From: Nocardia elegans NBRC 108235
GTDB taxonomy: Bacteria > Actinomycetota > Actinomycetes > Mycobacteriales > Mycobacteriaceae
Reading direction: 5' to 3'
Assembly: GCF_001612845.1 (NCBI RefSeq)
Contig: NZ_BDBF01000014.1
Span: 1 to 64,000, forward strand
Length of the DNA: 64,000 nucleotides
The number at the start of each line of letters is the position of its first letter. Within the stretch, counting starts at the first letter, position 1. The notes beneath the pieces are model-generated. The model worked only from the letters and a program-made list of their open reading frames with translations. It did not search any database and was not told the DNA's origin. The position numbers and the translations under genes were made by a program. Below, in pieces: positions 1 through 8,934 of the stretch.

Positions 1-99
1 GGCGGCCACCCATGCGGCACCGCCCGCGGCGGCGGCAACGCCCGCCGCGATGAGCCGATTACGCAACCGACCGGATTTCCGGGAACTCCCCAACTGCAT
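1..99 (-). CDS. Partial secreted or membrane protein, N-terminus only
   Basis: Only the first 33 codons lie in the window; the gene runs off the left edge. From the ATG at 99 the peptide has a basic N-region (MQLGSSRKSGRLRNR) followed by an Ala/Gly-rich hydrophobic stretch (LIAAGVAAAAGGAAWVAA), the layout of a signal peptide or signal anchor. It lies 53 bp downstream of the ABC permease on the same strand, so it may be the last gene of that operon. No strong Shine-Dalgarno sequence is visible. Function cannot be assigned. Confidence 0.4.
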   Translation of the reverse strand, partial: MQLGSSRKSGRLRNRLIAAGVAAAAGGAAWVAA

Positions 100-152
100 G
101 GCACCATGCTGTCACAGGCACGGGCCGCCCGCAGTAGCGCCAGGTGAGAGGC

Positions 153-995
153 TCACCGGCTGACGGACCGCTTGAACTGACGCAGCGCCAGCGGCACGAA
201 GATCGCCAGAATCGCCACCACCCAGATCAATGTCGTCGCCACCGGATGCTGCAGCGACCACACATCCGGCGTCGGATTCGTCGGACTCGTGTTGCCGAAC
301 AGGTCGCGCGTCGCCTGCGTCACCGCCGATACCGGATTCCATTCCGCGACGACGCGCAGCGGCGTCGGCAGCACCTCGCTGGGCACGAAGGTGTTGGCGA
401 TGAAGGTCAGCGGGAAGATCACCATGAAACTGGCGTTGTTGAACACTTCCGGCGCCCGCACCAGCAAACCGACCACGGCCATGATCCAGGAAATCGCGTA
501 GGCGAACAGCAACAGCAAGGCATAGGCGAGCACGGCCTCGAGGAAGGATCCGTGGATGCGCCAGCCGACGAGCAGACCGGTCACCGACATCACGACCAGG
601 CTCACCACGTTGATGGCGACGTCGGCCACGGTGCGCCCGACCAGCACCGCCGACGGTGCCATCGGCAGTGAGCGGAACCGGTCGATGATTCCGCGCTGCA
701 TATCCTCGGCCAGGCTGGTGCCGGTGAACGTGGCGCCGAAGACCGAGGTCTGGGCGAAGATGCCGGCGATCAGGAATTCGCGGTACGAGGTGCCCTGCAC
801 GCTGATCGCCGAGCCGAAGATGTAGGCGAACAACAGGACGAACATGATCGGCGACAGCGTCGAGAAGATCAGCACGTCGGGCACTCGTTTGATCTTGATG
901 ACATTGCGCTTGGCAATGGTCAGGCTGTCCCCGGCCACGGTGGCCGCGCGTTCGGCCAGGGTCGGTCTGCGGGTGTCGGCCGCGGCGGTGATCAT
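153..995 (-). CDS. ABC-2 type exporter permease, DrrB-like
   Basis: 280-residue integral membrane subunit of an ABC-2 exporter of the daunorubicin-resistance (DrrB) type. After a short cytoplasmic N-tail (MITAAADTRRPTLAERAATV) it has about six hydrophobic segments, among them VLIFSTLSPIMFVLLFAYIF, and the family-typical region around residues 80-110 (EDMQRGIIDRFRSLPMAPSA). The ATG at 995 overlaps the TGA of the ATPase gene by 4 bp (ATGA), which fixes the start and indicates translational coupling. The open frame extends further upstream, but that part only shadows the ATPase gene. With the ATPase it would export a hydrophobic drug or lipid; the substrate is not evident. Confidence 0.88.
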   Translation of the reverse strand: MITAAADTRRPTLAERAATVAGDSLTIAKRNVIKIKRVPDVLIFSTLSPIMFVLLFAYIFGSAISVQGTSYREFLIAGIFAQTSVFGATFTGTSLAEDMQRGIIDRFRSLPMAPSAVLVGRTVADVAINVVSLVVMSVTGLLVGWRIHGSFLEAVLAYALLLLFAYAISWIMAVVGLLVRAPEVFNNASFMVIFPLTFIANTFVPSEVLPTPLRVVAEWNPVSAVTQATRDLFGNTSPTNPTPDVWSLQHPVATTLIWVVAILAIFVPLALRQFKRSVSR

Positions 996-1996
996 CTGCT
1001 CTGTCCTTCCGTGGCTTGTTCGAGGGTCTGCGCGGCATCGGCCGAGTCGACGGAGTCGGCGGCCTCGTGCCCGGTCAGGGTGAGGAAGACGTCGTCGAGC
1101 GAGGGCCGTCGCAGGCCGACGTCCTGGATGCGCACCCGGTGCGCGGACAGCCGCTCGATGGTGTCGACCAGGGCCTGCGAGCCGTCGTCGACGGGAATGG
1201 TGAGCCGCCGCAACCCCGGTTCGACGTGGATATCGCCGACCGCCAGACCGGCGAGTGCCTGCTGGGCGACGGCGAGGACGTCGGCATGCTCGACCGTCAA
1301 CTCGATCCGATCGCCCCCGACCGTAGCCTTCAGCTCGTCGGCGGTGCCGCGCGCGATGACCGAGCCGTGATCGATCACCACGATGGTGTCGGCCAGCCGG
1401 TCCGCCTCCTCCATGTACTGCGTGGTCAGCAGGAGGCTGGTACCGCCGGCGACGAGTTCCTCGATCACATCCCACAGGTCCATCCGGGCCCGTGGATCGA
1501 GCCCGGTGGTCGGCTCGTCGAGGAACAGCACCGGCGGATTCGCCACCAGGGCTCCGGCCAGGTCCAGGCGGCGCCGCATGCCGCCGGAGTAACCCTTCAC
1601 CGGCCGATCGGCCGCCTCACTGAGCCGGAAGCGCTCGAGCAGTTCCCGGGCACGCTGTTTACTGCGCTGAATGCCCAGGTGGTACAGCCTCCCCACCATC
1701 TCCAAATTCTCGAAGCCGGTGAGATATTCATCCACGGCCGCGTACTGACCGGAGGCACCGATGTGGGCGCGTAACCGCTGCGGTTCCCGCAGCACATCGA
1801 TACCGGCGACCGTGGCGCGGCCGGCATCGGGGGTGAGCAGTGTGGTGAGCACCCGGACCGTCGTGGTCTTCCCGGATCCGTTGGGGCCGAGCAGTGCGGT
1901 CACCGTCCCCTCGGGAACCGCTAGGTCGAGCCCGTCGAGAGCGATGAGCCGACCGTACTTCTTGACCAAACCCTCGGCGATGATGGCGTCGGGCAT
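992..1996 (-). CDS. ABC exporter ATP-binding protein, DrrA family
   Basis: 334-residue ATPase that would power the neighbouring permease. Visible motifs: Walker A GPNGSGKTTT near residue 38, signature YSGGMRRRLDLAGAL near 140, Walker B VLFLDEPTTGLDP near 160, and the DrrA-type C-terminal tail with RRPSLDDVFLTLTGHEA. The start ATG is preceded by AGGGG at suitable spacing. First gene of the operon ATPase-permease-(secreted ORF). Its promoter must lie in the long gap to its right. DrrA homologues confer resistance to anthracyclines in producers, but many actinobacterial copies move other amphipathic compounds. Confidence 0.9.
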   Translation of the reverse strand: MPDAIIAEGLVKKYGRLIALDGLDLAVPEGTVTALLGPNGSGKTTTVRVLTTLLTPDAGRATVAGIDVLREPQRLRAHIGASGQYAAVDEYLTGFENLEMVGRLYHLGIQRSKQRARELLERFRLSEAADRPVKGYSGGMRRRLDLAGALVANPPVLFLDEPTTGLDPRARMDLWDVIEELVAGGTSLLLTTQYMEEADRLADTIVVIDHGSVIARGTADELKATVGGDRIELTVEHADVLAVAQQALAGLAVGDIHVEPGLRRLTIPVDDGSQALVDTIERLSAHRVRIQDVGLRRPSLDDVFLTLTGHEAADSVDSADAAQTLEQATEGQSR

Positions 1997-2375
1997 GCTT
2001 TTCCCCTGCCGTTCGATGTGGATGTGAGGTTCGCTACTTGCCGTGCAGTATTGCCCACACCACCGACAAGTTCATCCGAATAAACCCATATCGGACATCG
2101 ACCGAGCGGGAAGCCTCGATCGGGCAGAGGGCGGAGGTGGTCGCATCCCGGGGATCCGGCGGTGCTCGGGGGTGCCGGCGGGATGCGACCGACTCGATAC
2201 TCCCGCGCCCGGCCCCGAAGGTCGCGAGTAGCGCGCTACTCGAGTACGGCCCGCACGGCTACCTGCCGTGGCGCTCACGGGGCCCCGAGGGTGTGAAAAC
2301 GCCCACCGTCGGGCGCCGCCACACCCGCACAGCTACCGAATTCGGCGCTCGCGAAGGTGGCCCGGCACGGCCGAT

Positions 2376-2391
2376 CGTTTCACGTGGAACA
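2376..2391. promoter_or_regulatory. parS-like ParB binding site (site 1)
   Basis: CGTTTCACGTGGAACA; the 14-bp core GTTTCACGTGGAAC at 2377-2390 differs from the ideal palindrome GTTTCACGTGAAAC at one position. The identical core occurs at 30432-30445 and, inverted, at 20813-20826. It lies in an intergenic region about 22 kb from oriC. Confidence 0.75.
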
Positions 2392-2556
2392 AGTTTATTC
2401 CTTTGCGTTACAACGTAATTCACGAATGCCTCTCCGCCGACTGTCAACCCTCCGGCAAACCGGACGACGCGCCCCGCAACACGCCAGAGAAAAAAATTCC
2501 GAAACTAGCGCCCTTCATGCAGACACAAACGAGAATCGTCGCGTAGGATCAGTCAC

Positions 2557-2625
2557 GTCGGCCCCTCCCCCCCGGGCCGACCCTACGCGGGCCTCGGCTA
2601 ACTCCCCCCCTTCGCCGAGGCCCGC
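2557..2625. terminator. Two consecutive GC-rich hairpins, probable terminator of the cyclase gene
   Basis: Inverted repeat GTCGGCCC (2557-2564) / GGGCCGAC (2574-2581), then a perfect 12-bp stem GCGGGCCTCGGC (2587-2598) / GCCGAGGCCCGC (2614-2625). They lie about 85 bp beyond the cyclase stop codon. Neither has a clear T-run, as is common for actinobacterial hairpin terminators. Confidence 0.5.
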
Positions 2626-2710
2626 TTCCAATTCCGGGACTTTTCCGGTCGGCGTCTGCGCCGCCTCGACCCTTGTGCGACAGCGCTTTCGGATCCGACG
2701 ACAGATGCGG

Positions 2711-3718
2711 TCAGCTACCGTTCCGCCGCAGCACGTGCGAACCCAAACGGTTGATTCCGCGCACCCGCACAGTGCGCAGATGCCGCAGCGAGAACTCGGG
2801 CTCGTCCGCCAATTGTGTTGCCGCGCCGTCGTCCACCAGGACCGTGCCCGGCCGGGCGACTCCGGTCAGCCGCGCCGCGGTATTCACCACCGACCCGTAG
2901 AGATCACCGAAACGTTGCAACACTTGGCCGTAAGCCAGCCCGACCCGGAGTTCAGGGGTGGTTCCGGCACTCGTCGTGGCCTCCTGGATCGCCAATGCGA
3001 TCCGGGCGGCCGCCACCGCCGATTCGGCCGCGAACATCACCTCGTCGCCGACATTCTTGATCGTCCAGCCGCCGTTCGCGGTGATCGCGTTCGTGGTGAC
3101 GGATTCGAACGACTCCAGCAGATCGTCCAGTTCGTCGGCCTCCAGATGCCGGGTCAGCCGGGTGTAGCCGACCATGTCCGCGAATCCGACGGCCAACTCC
3201 CGCAACGTTTCTCCGGTGCCGTCACCGGCCAGCGACCGCGTCAGCGCCGCCGCGAGATGGCGCCGCCACGCGTAGGCCTGCAGTTGCTGCAGCGCCGACA
3301 CCACCTCGGCGGTCGCCTCCCGGGCCACCTTGTCCTGGTCCACCGCGGGATCGCCCGCCGTGATCGAACGGATCCGGTCGGCGATCTCCTCCGCGACCAG
3401 ATCGACCTGCCATTCCGCCAGCCGCGCCATCGACTGCCCGAGGGTGCGCGCGGCCGCCTGCTGCCGGCGCACATCGGCGCCGGCCAGCGCGTCGAGACTT
3501 CTGAAGTTCCGGACCGCGTTGACATCGCCGTCGGTGAATTCGACCGCGGCGTCGTCCTCGTGAGCCGGGAATCCGAGCGAAACCCACAGCCGCCGCGACA
3601 GATCGGCCGGTACGCCCGACAGTTCCGCGACCTCGACCCGGTTGTAGCGGCGAGATCCCTCCAGTAGATAGGGCTCGACCACCGACTGAACCAGCTTCGA
3701 CAGCTCCGGAGAGGCCAT
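2711..3718 (-). CDS. Class III adenylate/guanylate cyclase with N-terminal regulatory domain
   Basis: 335 residues. The C-terminal half is a class III nucleotidyl cyclase catalytic domain: ELAVGFADMVGYTRLTRH carries the first metal Asp, IKNVGDEVMFAAE the second, and YGSVVNTAARLTG the Asn/Arg transition-state region. The N-terminal half (about residues 1-155) is a helical, regulatory-type domain like that of M. tuberculosis Rv1264, which is autoinhibitory and pH-sensitive. No membrane segments, so cytoplasmic. It probably makes cAMP; the substrate-selecting residues were not checked. Apparently monocistronic. Confidence 0.9.
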   Translation of the reverse strand: MASPELSKLVQSVVEPYLLEGSRRYNRVEVAELSGVPADLSRRLWVSLGFPAHEDDAAVEFTDGDVNAVRNFRSLDALAGADVRRQQAAARTLGQSMARLAEWQVDLVAEEIADRIRSITAGDPAVDQDKVAREATAEVVSALQQLQAYAWRRHLAAALTRSLAGDGTGETLRELAVGFADMVGYTRLTRHLEADELDDLLESFESVTTNAITANGGWTIKNVGDEVMFAAESAVAAARIALAIQEATTSAGTTPELRVGLAYGQVLQRFGDLYGSVVNTAARLTGVARPGTVLVDDGAATQLADEPEFSLRHLRTVRVRGINRLGSHVLRRNGS

Positions 3719-3804
3719 AATTCCGACGATACGGATCCCGCCGAGGCCGGGCCGCCGGCTGATGATTTGTCACAGCCGGTTGTCACAGCCCGGCGAAGCG
3801 GGGG

Positions 3805-4218
3805 TCAGACGCGGTCCGGGCCGGGCTGCCAGGTGGCGACCGCCCAGATGACCACGACATTCAACGCGATCACCAGGATCGACCATGCCGGGTAATAGGG
3901 CAGCCACAGGAAGTTCGCGAGGATGGACAACGCCGCCAACGTGATCGCCACGATCCGGCCCCACGTGGTGCCGGCCATGAGACCGAGGGCGGCGATGACC
4001 AGCAGGATCCCCAGCACGATGTGGATCCATCCCCAGGTCGTGGTGTCGAACTGGTAGACGTAGTCGATGCCCACGACGAAGAGGTTGTCGTTGGCGACCG
4101 CCGAAATTCCTTCCAGGATCGAGAGCACACCGACGGTGATCAGCAGGATCGCCGCGCCGATCGATGTTCCGGCGGCGATGCCCTGACGTACGGGATGCTC
4201 CTGCGGGGTTGTGGTCAT
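3805..4218 (-). CDS. Small four-helix membrane protein, DUF7144-like
   Basis: 137 residues with four hydrophobic helices (for example GAAILLITVGVLSILEGISA, IHIVLGILLVIAALGLMAG, WSILVIALNVVVIWAVATW) and a short polar N-terminus MTTTPQEHPVRQG. The ATG at 4218 has a strong Shine-Dalgarno, AAGGAG, 7 nt upstream, which rules out the longer open frame. Such proteins are common in actinobacteria and have no known function. It stands alone between the cyclase and a small plus-strand gene. Confidence 0.8.
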   Translation of the reverse strand: MTTTPQEHPVRQGIAAGTSIGAAILLITVGVLSILEGISAVANDNLFVVGIDYVYQFDTTTWGWIHIVLGILLVIAALGLMAGTTWGRIVAITLAALSILANFLWLPYYPAWSILVIALNVVVIWAVATWQPGPDRV

Positions 4219-4436
4219 GGCAGAACTCCTTCCCAGCCGAGAGGTCTTCCCCTGAATGTGCCCAGTGCGGTGCGCAATGGCTTCACCCGTGGCGGGTGAG
4301 TGTCGGACGCCGTCGCCCCGCAGGACCGGTTCGCGGCCGGATCTCGAGCTCATCCCGGGCGGATGAGGCGACTACCAGCGGTTGTGCCCGAGCCTGGAGA
4401 CGCGCATGCACCCCGGCCGAGGAGGTGAGTTGGTCG

Positions 4437-4655
4437 TTGTCGATCCGCTACCAGTTCGTCATCGACGGTGAATTGTCCGAACGGGCGCTGGCCGCATTTC
4501 CGGAATTGCGCCGCAGTGATCATTCCTCGGCCGGGACGACCACACTGTTCGGCACCCTCTCCGACACCACGGCCATGCGTGGCGTGCTGGCACGCATCGA
4601 CTCGCTCGGGCTGACACTGCTGGGAATGGCGCAACTGCCCGACTCCGCCGGCTGA
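4437..4655 (+). CDS. Small conserved actinobacterial protein of unknown function
   Basis: 72 residues from a TTG at 4437: MSIRYQFVIDGELSERALAA..., ending LTLLGMAQLPDSAG. It has the pattern of a family of small soluble actinobacterial proteins with a short beta-strand, the phrase DG-LSE-ALAAFPEL, and a closing hydrophobic strand. GGAGG at 4421-4425 is 11 nt upstream of the TTG; an in-frame GTG at 4425 is the alternative start. No function can be given. Confidence 0.6.
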   Translation: MSIRYQFVIDGELSERALAAFPELRRSDHSSAGTTTLFGTLSDTTAMRGVLARIDSLGLTLLGMAQLPDSAG

Positions 4656-4691
4656 ACTCGTCGGGGGGTCCTCGGGTGGGGTCGCCGCCGC

Positions 4692-5804
4692 CTACGGTTC
4701 CTCGTCCGGATCGGGCGCCCGGTCCTGGATCAGGACGTTGACCCACCGTGTGGTCGGATCGATATCGAGCAGCAGCGCCTTCATCAGCAGCGTCAGCGGA
4801 ATCGCCAGCAGCGCACCGAGCGCGCCCAGGACCCATGACCAGAACACCAGCGACAGGAACGTCACGGTCACGCTGAGGCCGACGGCATCACCCACGAATT
4901 TGGGCTGGATGATCGACTGGATCACGAAATTGATCACCGAATAGACGACGATCACCCACAGCATCAGCATCGGGCCGCTGTCGAGCAGCGCCAGCAGCGC
5001 CGGCGGAATCAGGCCGATGACGAAGCCGATATTCGGAATGTAGTTGGTGATGAAGGAGAGCAGCGCCCACAGCACCGGAAGCGGCACGCCCATCAACCAC
5101 AGGGCGCCGCCGTCGAAGATGGCGACGATCAAGCCGAAGACCGTGGAAACCACCAGATATTTCCGGGTGCCGATGGCGAATACACCCAGCGCATAAGCGA
5201 TTTCGGGCCGCGTCTTGGCCACCACCGCCAATTTTCGATCGATCATCATGCCGTCGATCGCCATGAACAGCAGCAGTGCCAGAACGAAAAACAGATTCGA
5301 GAAGATTCCGAGCGCGTTGCTCAGTGCGACCGACAGCAGATCGACGACCTTGCCCACATCCAGACCGTTGAGGGCGTTGTGGATCTGCTCGGTGTCCACC
5401 CCGAAATCGGCGAGCGTACCCCGCACACCGTTGAGCATGTCGTCGAGTTTGTCGGAGTATTTCGGTAGTTCGGACGCCAATTGCGCGACCGAGAGCACCA
5501 GCGCCCCGATCAGTACGAGCAGAATCAGAACGACCAGGAACAGGGCCGCCACCATCCCGATCCACGGCCGCCAGCCGCGCCGTTGCACCCAGGTCTGCAC
5601 CGGCTGAACGGCCATGGTCAGCATCAGCGCCAGGAAGGTGGGACCGAGCACGCCGGCGAACGCCTTCATACCCATGACGGCCACCACGGCCCCGGCGACC
5701 GAAAGCATCACGATCAGACCGCGCGGTAGCGACCATGTCGCTCCGGACGCGGGCGGCGGAGCTTTTCGCTCGGCCCGCGGGGGCCGATCTCGTCGCAATT
5801 GCAT
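4692..5804 (-). CDS. AI-2E family transporter (PF01594 type permease)
   Basis: 370 residues. Short basic N-tail, two N-terminal helices, a third (WIGMVAALFLVVLILLVLIG), a central soluble segment of about 70 residues (ASELPKYSDKLDDMLNGVRG...), then a C-terminal helix bundle with FITNYIPNIGFVIGLIPPAL and IQPKFVGDAVGLSVTVTFLS, hallmarks of the AI-2E/YhhQ-PerM superfamily. Family members include putative autoinducer or small-molecule exporters and Na+/H+ antiporters, so the substrate is open. Divergent from the LuxR gene at 5959, with a shared promoter region of about 150 bp. Confidence 0.88.
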   Translation of the reverse strand: MQLRRDRPPRAERKAPPPASGATWSLPRGLIVMLSVAGAVVAVMGMKAFAGVLGPTFLALMLTMAVQPVQTWVQRRGWRPWIGMVAALFLVVLILLVLIGALVLSVAQLASELPKYSDKLDDMLNGVRGTLADFGVDTEQIHNALNGLDVGKVVDLLSVALSNALGIFSNLFFVLALLLFMAIDGMMIDRKLAVVAKTRPEIAYALGVFAIGTRKYLVVSTVFGLIVAIFDGGALWLMGVPLPVLWALLSFITNYIPNIGFVIGLIPPALLALLDSGPMLMLWVIVVYSVINFVIQSIIQPKFVGDAVGLSVTVTFLSLVFWSWVLGALGALLAIPLTLLMKALLLDIDPTTRWVNVLIQDRAPDPDEEP

Positions 5805-5958
5805 CGGAATTACCTCGCCGCCGCAGACCGGTGTGTCGATTCTCCGACCGACACTACGGCTCCGACCGGCCCGTTACGTCCTGCGCCACGGCCGAATTCG
5901 AAGGCCCGAGACCGATTCGAAATCATGATGGGACGTACATTTTGACCGAATTCAGCAA

Positions 5959-8682
5959 ATGATTAGTGTACGTTTCAGTTTGGAGAAAGCAGGCTTCACC
6001 GACACCGCCTTCGGCGAAGGCACAGCTCCGGGAGGCGCTTTGAACGCTTCGCCCAGAACAACGCGATCGCTAGCCGATAGCTTGAACGTTGCCGCCATTC
6101 GCAGTGGCCTCCAACTCGGCGTGCCGGAACTCTCCTTCGTACCGCTGTCGCTTCCCGCTGCCCACGCTCGCATCGACGAGGCGGCGACGACCGGCGCCGG
6201 CCAGACCGTATTGATCTGCGCCCCCGCGGGAACCGGCAAGACCGTCCTGGCCGCCGACTGGGTGGCGCGACTGGCACCCCGGCATTCCGCCTGCCGGGTG
6301 GGCTGGCTGACCTTCACCGGCCGCCGCGGTGAGTCGGCCGATCTGTGGCGTGCGATCGCCGGAGTGCTCGACCTACCCGTCGGATCACCCGACCGGGACC
6401 CCACCGGCCCCCTCGCCGAACCGGCGACACTGGTGGACCGGTTGACCGACCGAGCCGAACCGACCGTTCTCGTGCTCGACGACGCCCACCTGCTGACCGA
6501 CCCCTTGGCCCTCGCGGGATTGGAATACGTCGTCGAAAACGCACCGCCCACATTGACAACCATCGTCACGGGCCGGTTCGATCCGCCGCTGCGATGGCAC
6601 GGCCTCGAGCTGAGTGGCCGGCTCACCCGGCTGACGGCGCGCGAACTCGCGCTCGACGACGAACACACCGCGGCCCTGCTCGATCAGCACGACCTCCACC
6701 TGAACGCGGCCGATATCGCCGGCATTCAGCGACTGACCTGCGGCTGGGCCGCGCTGGTACGAATAGCCGCGATCTATCTGGCCGCGAATCCGCAGGACCG
6801 GCCCACCGCCCTGGCGGCATTGGCCCGCGCGCCGCATGCCATCAGCGACTTCCTCGTCGGCGAGCTGCTGGGGGCGTTGCCGGACGATGCGCTGCATTTC
6901 CTGCTCGCCACCGCGGTGCCCGAGGAGTTCAGTGTCGCGCTGGCCACGGAGCTGGTCGGCGAATCCGCCCCGGCCACGCTGGAATATCTGCTGCGCAACA
7001 ATCTGCCGATCACCTGCGTCGCCCGCCACGGCGAACTGTGGCACAGCTACCACCCCATGCTGCGCGCCTATCTGCTCGCCGAAGCCGCGCGCTCGCTTCC
7101 GGACCGGCTGCAGCGCATTCACCGCAGCTGTTCGAAGTGGTTCATCGATGCCCGGATGCCCTCCGCCGCACTGCATCACGTCCTCGCGGTGCCGGGACAT
7201 CCCCAGCTGTCGCGGTTCATCCGCGAACACGGCCCGAGGTTGGTGTTCGGCGGGGACGGGCCGTCCTTCTTCGCCCGATTGGACGACGTCGGCGAACTCG
7301 CCGACGATCAATTCGTCCAACTGCTGCGCATCGCCGAGGCCGTGGGCCGCGGAGACGTGGCGGCCTGCACGGCCTACCTGGATCGCCTCGAAGCAGAACC
7401 CTGTTCGGCGTCCGCACTGGTGCCCGCGTCCTGGCTGACCGCGCTGCGCTGCGCCGTGGTCGCCGATGTCGCGGTGCTGACGGGCGCCGAACCCGCCGCT
7501 CCCGATCCGCCGGCGCCCACTCCGACCGGGCATGCCGAACTGGACTGCTACATCATCCTGCAGCTGGCCAACGCGCACCTGCACCGCGGCGATGTCGCGC
7601 GCGCGGAATCCGGGCTGTGGCAGGCGCTCGCGCTGGCCGAACATGCCGGACTGGGTCGCTTCGTCGTACCGGCGGCGACGCGACTGGCGTTGTGCGGCGG
7701 TATCGGTGGTCATCTCACGGTGATGTGCAAGCGGGCCGAACATGCCGTGGAGCTCGCCGAGAAATACGGACTGCGAACACATTCCGCGATGACGCACGCA
7801 CAGGCGATGATCGCGTACACCCGCTATCTGCAGGGCGATCCGATCGATGTGCACGGCCAGCTACCGCCCGCCACGACGAGCGGCCTCTCTCCCGCGCCGG
7901 CCGCCGACCGTCAGGCGCAGGCGATTCTGCGGCTGATCGAATTCGATTCCGCCACAGATCGTTTCCTGGCTGCCGATACGCTGCGGATTCAGCTGCTCGA
8001 CATGCTCGCCGAACCGACACCGGCGCGTTCCTCGGGCAATCTGGTCCTGCATACGGTCCTCGCCCTGCTGCGGATCCAATCCCGCGTCGGCGCACAGACT
8101 CTGGTCGAGCGAGCGGGCGCGGTACTGGGCCATACGCCCGAGGTCGTGCTGGCGCAGGCATGCCTGTCGGAGTATGCGCAGACCTCGTCGACGACACTCG
8201 AACTGCTCCAGCCACTGCTGCGCCGGACCGACGGACTGCCCCCGCTCACCGCCGTCACGGCCTGGCTCCTGTATGCCTCCGCGTCCGCCCATCTGGACCG
8301 CCCGGTCAAGGCCTACGAGGCGGTGGCGCAGGCGCTGACTCACGCCGCCGACGACCGGATCGTGCGCCCGTTCCTGGACGTGCCGGGAACCGTTGCGCTA
8401 CTGGATGGTTCGGTCGGCCGCTTCGGTCACCACGACCGGCTGGTCGATCTGATCCGGTCTCACCCGTCGGCCCGCGGCGCGGCGCACAATCCAGGATTGA
8501 CCGAAACCGAGATGTCGGTGTTGCGCCAGTTGCCGTCCGGGATGACGACGCTCAATATCGCCGAGGGCATGGGCGTTTCGATCAACACCGTCAAAACACA
8601 CCTGCGCGGGATCTATCACAAGCTGGGCAGCGGTTCCCGGGCCGAGGCCATCGCGCGGGCGCGCGAGCTCGGTTTGATCTGA
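5959..8682 (+). CDS. Large MalT/LAL-type LuxR transcriptional regulator with AAA-type ATPase domain
   Basis: 907 residues. Walker A APAGTGKT at 88-95, a Walker B-like LVLDDAHLL near 180, a long helical TPR-like middle, and a C-terminal LuxR helix-turn-helix at about 840-907 (GLTETEMSVLRQLPSGMTTL, NTVKTHLRGIYHKLGSGSR). This is the layout of MalT/LAL regulators, in which an inducer and ATP promote oligomerisation and activation. The ATG at 5959 has a poor ribosome site; a TTG at 6040 preceded by GGGAGG is a credible alternative. It is divergent from the AI-2E permease and may control it (inference). Confidence 0.88.
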   Translation: MISVRFSLEKAGFTDTAFGEGTAPGGALNASPRTTRSLADSLNVAAIRSGLQLGVPELSFVPLSLPAAHARIDEAATTGAGQTVLICAPAGTGKTVLAADWVARLAPRHSACRVGWLTFTGRRGESADLWRAIAGVLDLPVGSPDRDPTGPLAEPATLVDRLTDRAEPTVLVLDDAHLLTDPLALAGLEYVVENAPPTLTTIVTGRFDPPLRWHGLELSGRLTRLTARELALDDEHTAALLDQHDLHLNAADIAGIQRLTCGWAALVRIAAIYLAANPQDRPTALAALARAPHAISDFLVGELLGALPDDALHFLLATAVPEEFSVALATELVGESAPATLEYLLRNNLPITCVARHGELWHSYHPMLRAYLLAEAARSLPDRLQRIHRSCSKWFIDARMPSAALHHVLAVPGHPQLSRFIREHGPRLVFGGDGPSFFARLDDVGELADDQFVQLLRIAEAVGRGDVAACTAYLDRLEAEPCSASALVPASWLTALRCAVVADVAVLTGAEPAAPDPPAPTPTGHAELDCYIILQLANAHLHRGDVARAESGLWQALALAEHAGLGRFVVPAATRLALCGGIGGHLTVMCKRAEHAVELAEKYGLRTHSAMTHAQAMIAYTRYLQGDPIDVHGQLPPATTSGLSPAPAADRQAQAILRLIEFDSATDRFLAADTLRIQLLDMLAEPTPARSSGNLVLHTVLALLRIQSRVGAQTLVERAGAVLGHTPEVVLAQACLSEYAQTSSTTLELLQPLLRRTDGLPPLTAVTAWLLYASASAHLDRPVKAYEAVAQALTHAADDRIVRPFLDVPGTVALLDGSVGRFGHHDRLVDLIRSHPSARGAAHNPGLTETEMSVLRQLPSGMTTLNIAEGMGVSINTVKTHLRGIYHKLGSGSRAEAIARARELGLI

Positions 8683-8683
8683 T

Positions 8684-8930
8684 CGGAATCGAGATCCGAG
8701 CGCAGTCGAATCACGCCGTCCGCCAGCTCGTTTCGCAACACCAGACTGCGATAGATTTGCCACAGCGAACGGCCGGGATAACCGGGCATCGACGCCATGA
8801 AGCGGTCGACCGCTTCCATCCTGGTCGAACGGCGTGGCCAGGCCGGTGGCCGATGCGACCGGCAGATCCGCATGTGCCGCCGCGGCGATCATCGCGAGCG
8901 CGCCGCCCAGCGACCAGCCGATGAGAAACC
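8684..8930 (-). pseudogene. Remnant of an alpha/beta-hydrolase (PHA synthase-like) gene, frameshifted
   Basis: On the minus strand 8930 to about 8830 reads FLIGWSLGGALAMIAAAAHA, containing the nucleophile-elbow motif G-x-S-x-G, then DLPVASATGLATPFD, typical of PhaC-like alpha/beta-hydrolases. The reading then continues in another frame as MASMPGYPGRSLWQIYRSLV and LRNELADGVI. There is no start codon, and the 5' part is missing. It abuts the FAD-monooxygenase remnant with no space between. The second frame runs into the 3' end of the LuxR gene on the opposite strand. Interpreted as a decayed gene; the family identification is from motif recognition only. Confidence 0.55.
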
Positions 8931-8934
8931 GCGC

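Larger units (their letters stand above)
1997..2710. other. Long intergenic region with parS-like site and two GC-rich hairpins
   Basis: 714 bp without a convincing gene. It separates the 3' end of the cyclase gene from the 5' end of the ABC exporter operon, both on the minus strand. It contains a parS-like site (2376-2391), an A-rich stretch around 2490-2500 and two consecutive inverted repeats at 2557-2581 and 2587-2625. The open frames crossing it have no start signal or recognisable protein content. Confidence 0.6.

Noticed and set aside
996..1475. N-terminal extension of the ABC permease
   Set aside because: The extension lies wholly within the ATPase gene; the 4-bp ATGA overlap gives a natural start.
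6345..8924. Long plus-strand frame overlapping the LuxR gene
   Set aside because: Arg-rich out-of-frame shadow; the LuxR frame has Walker A and HTH motifs.
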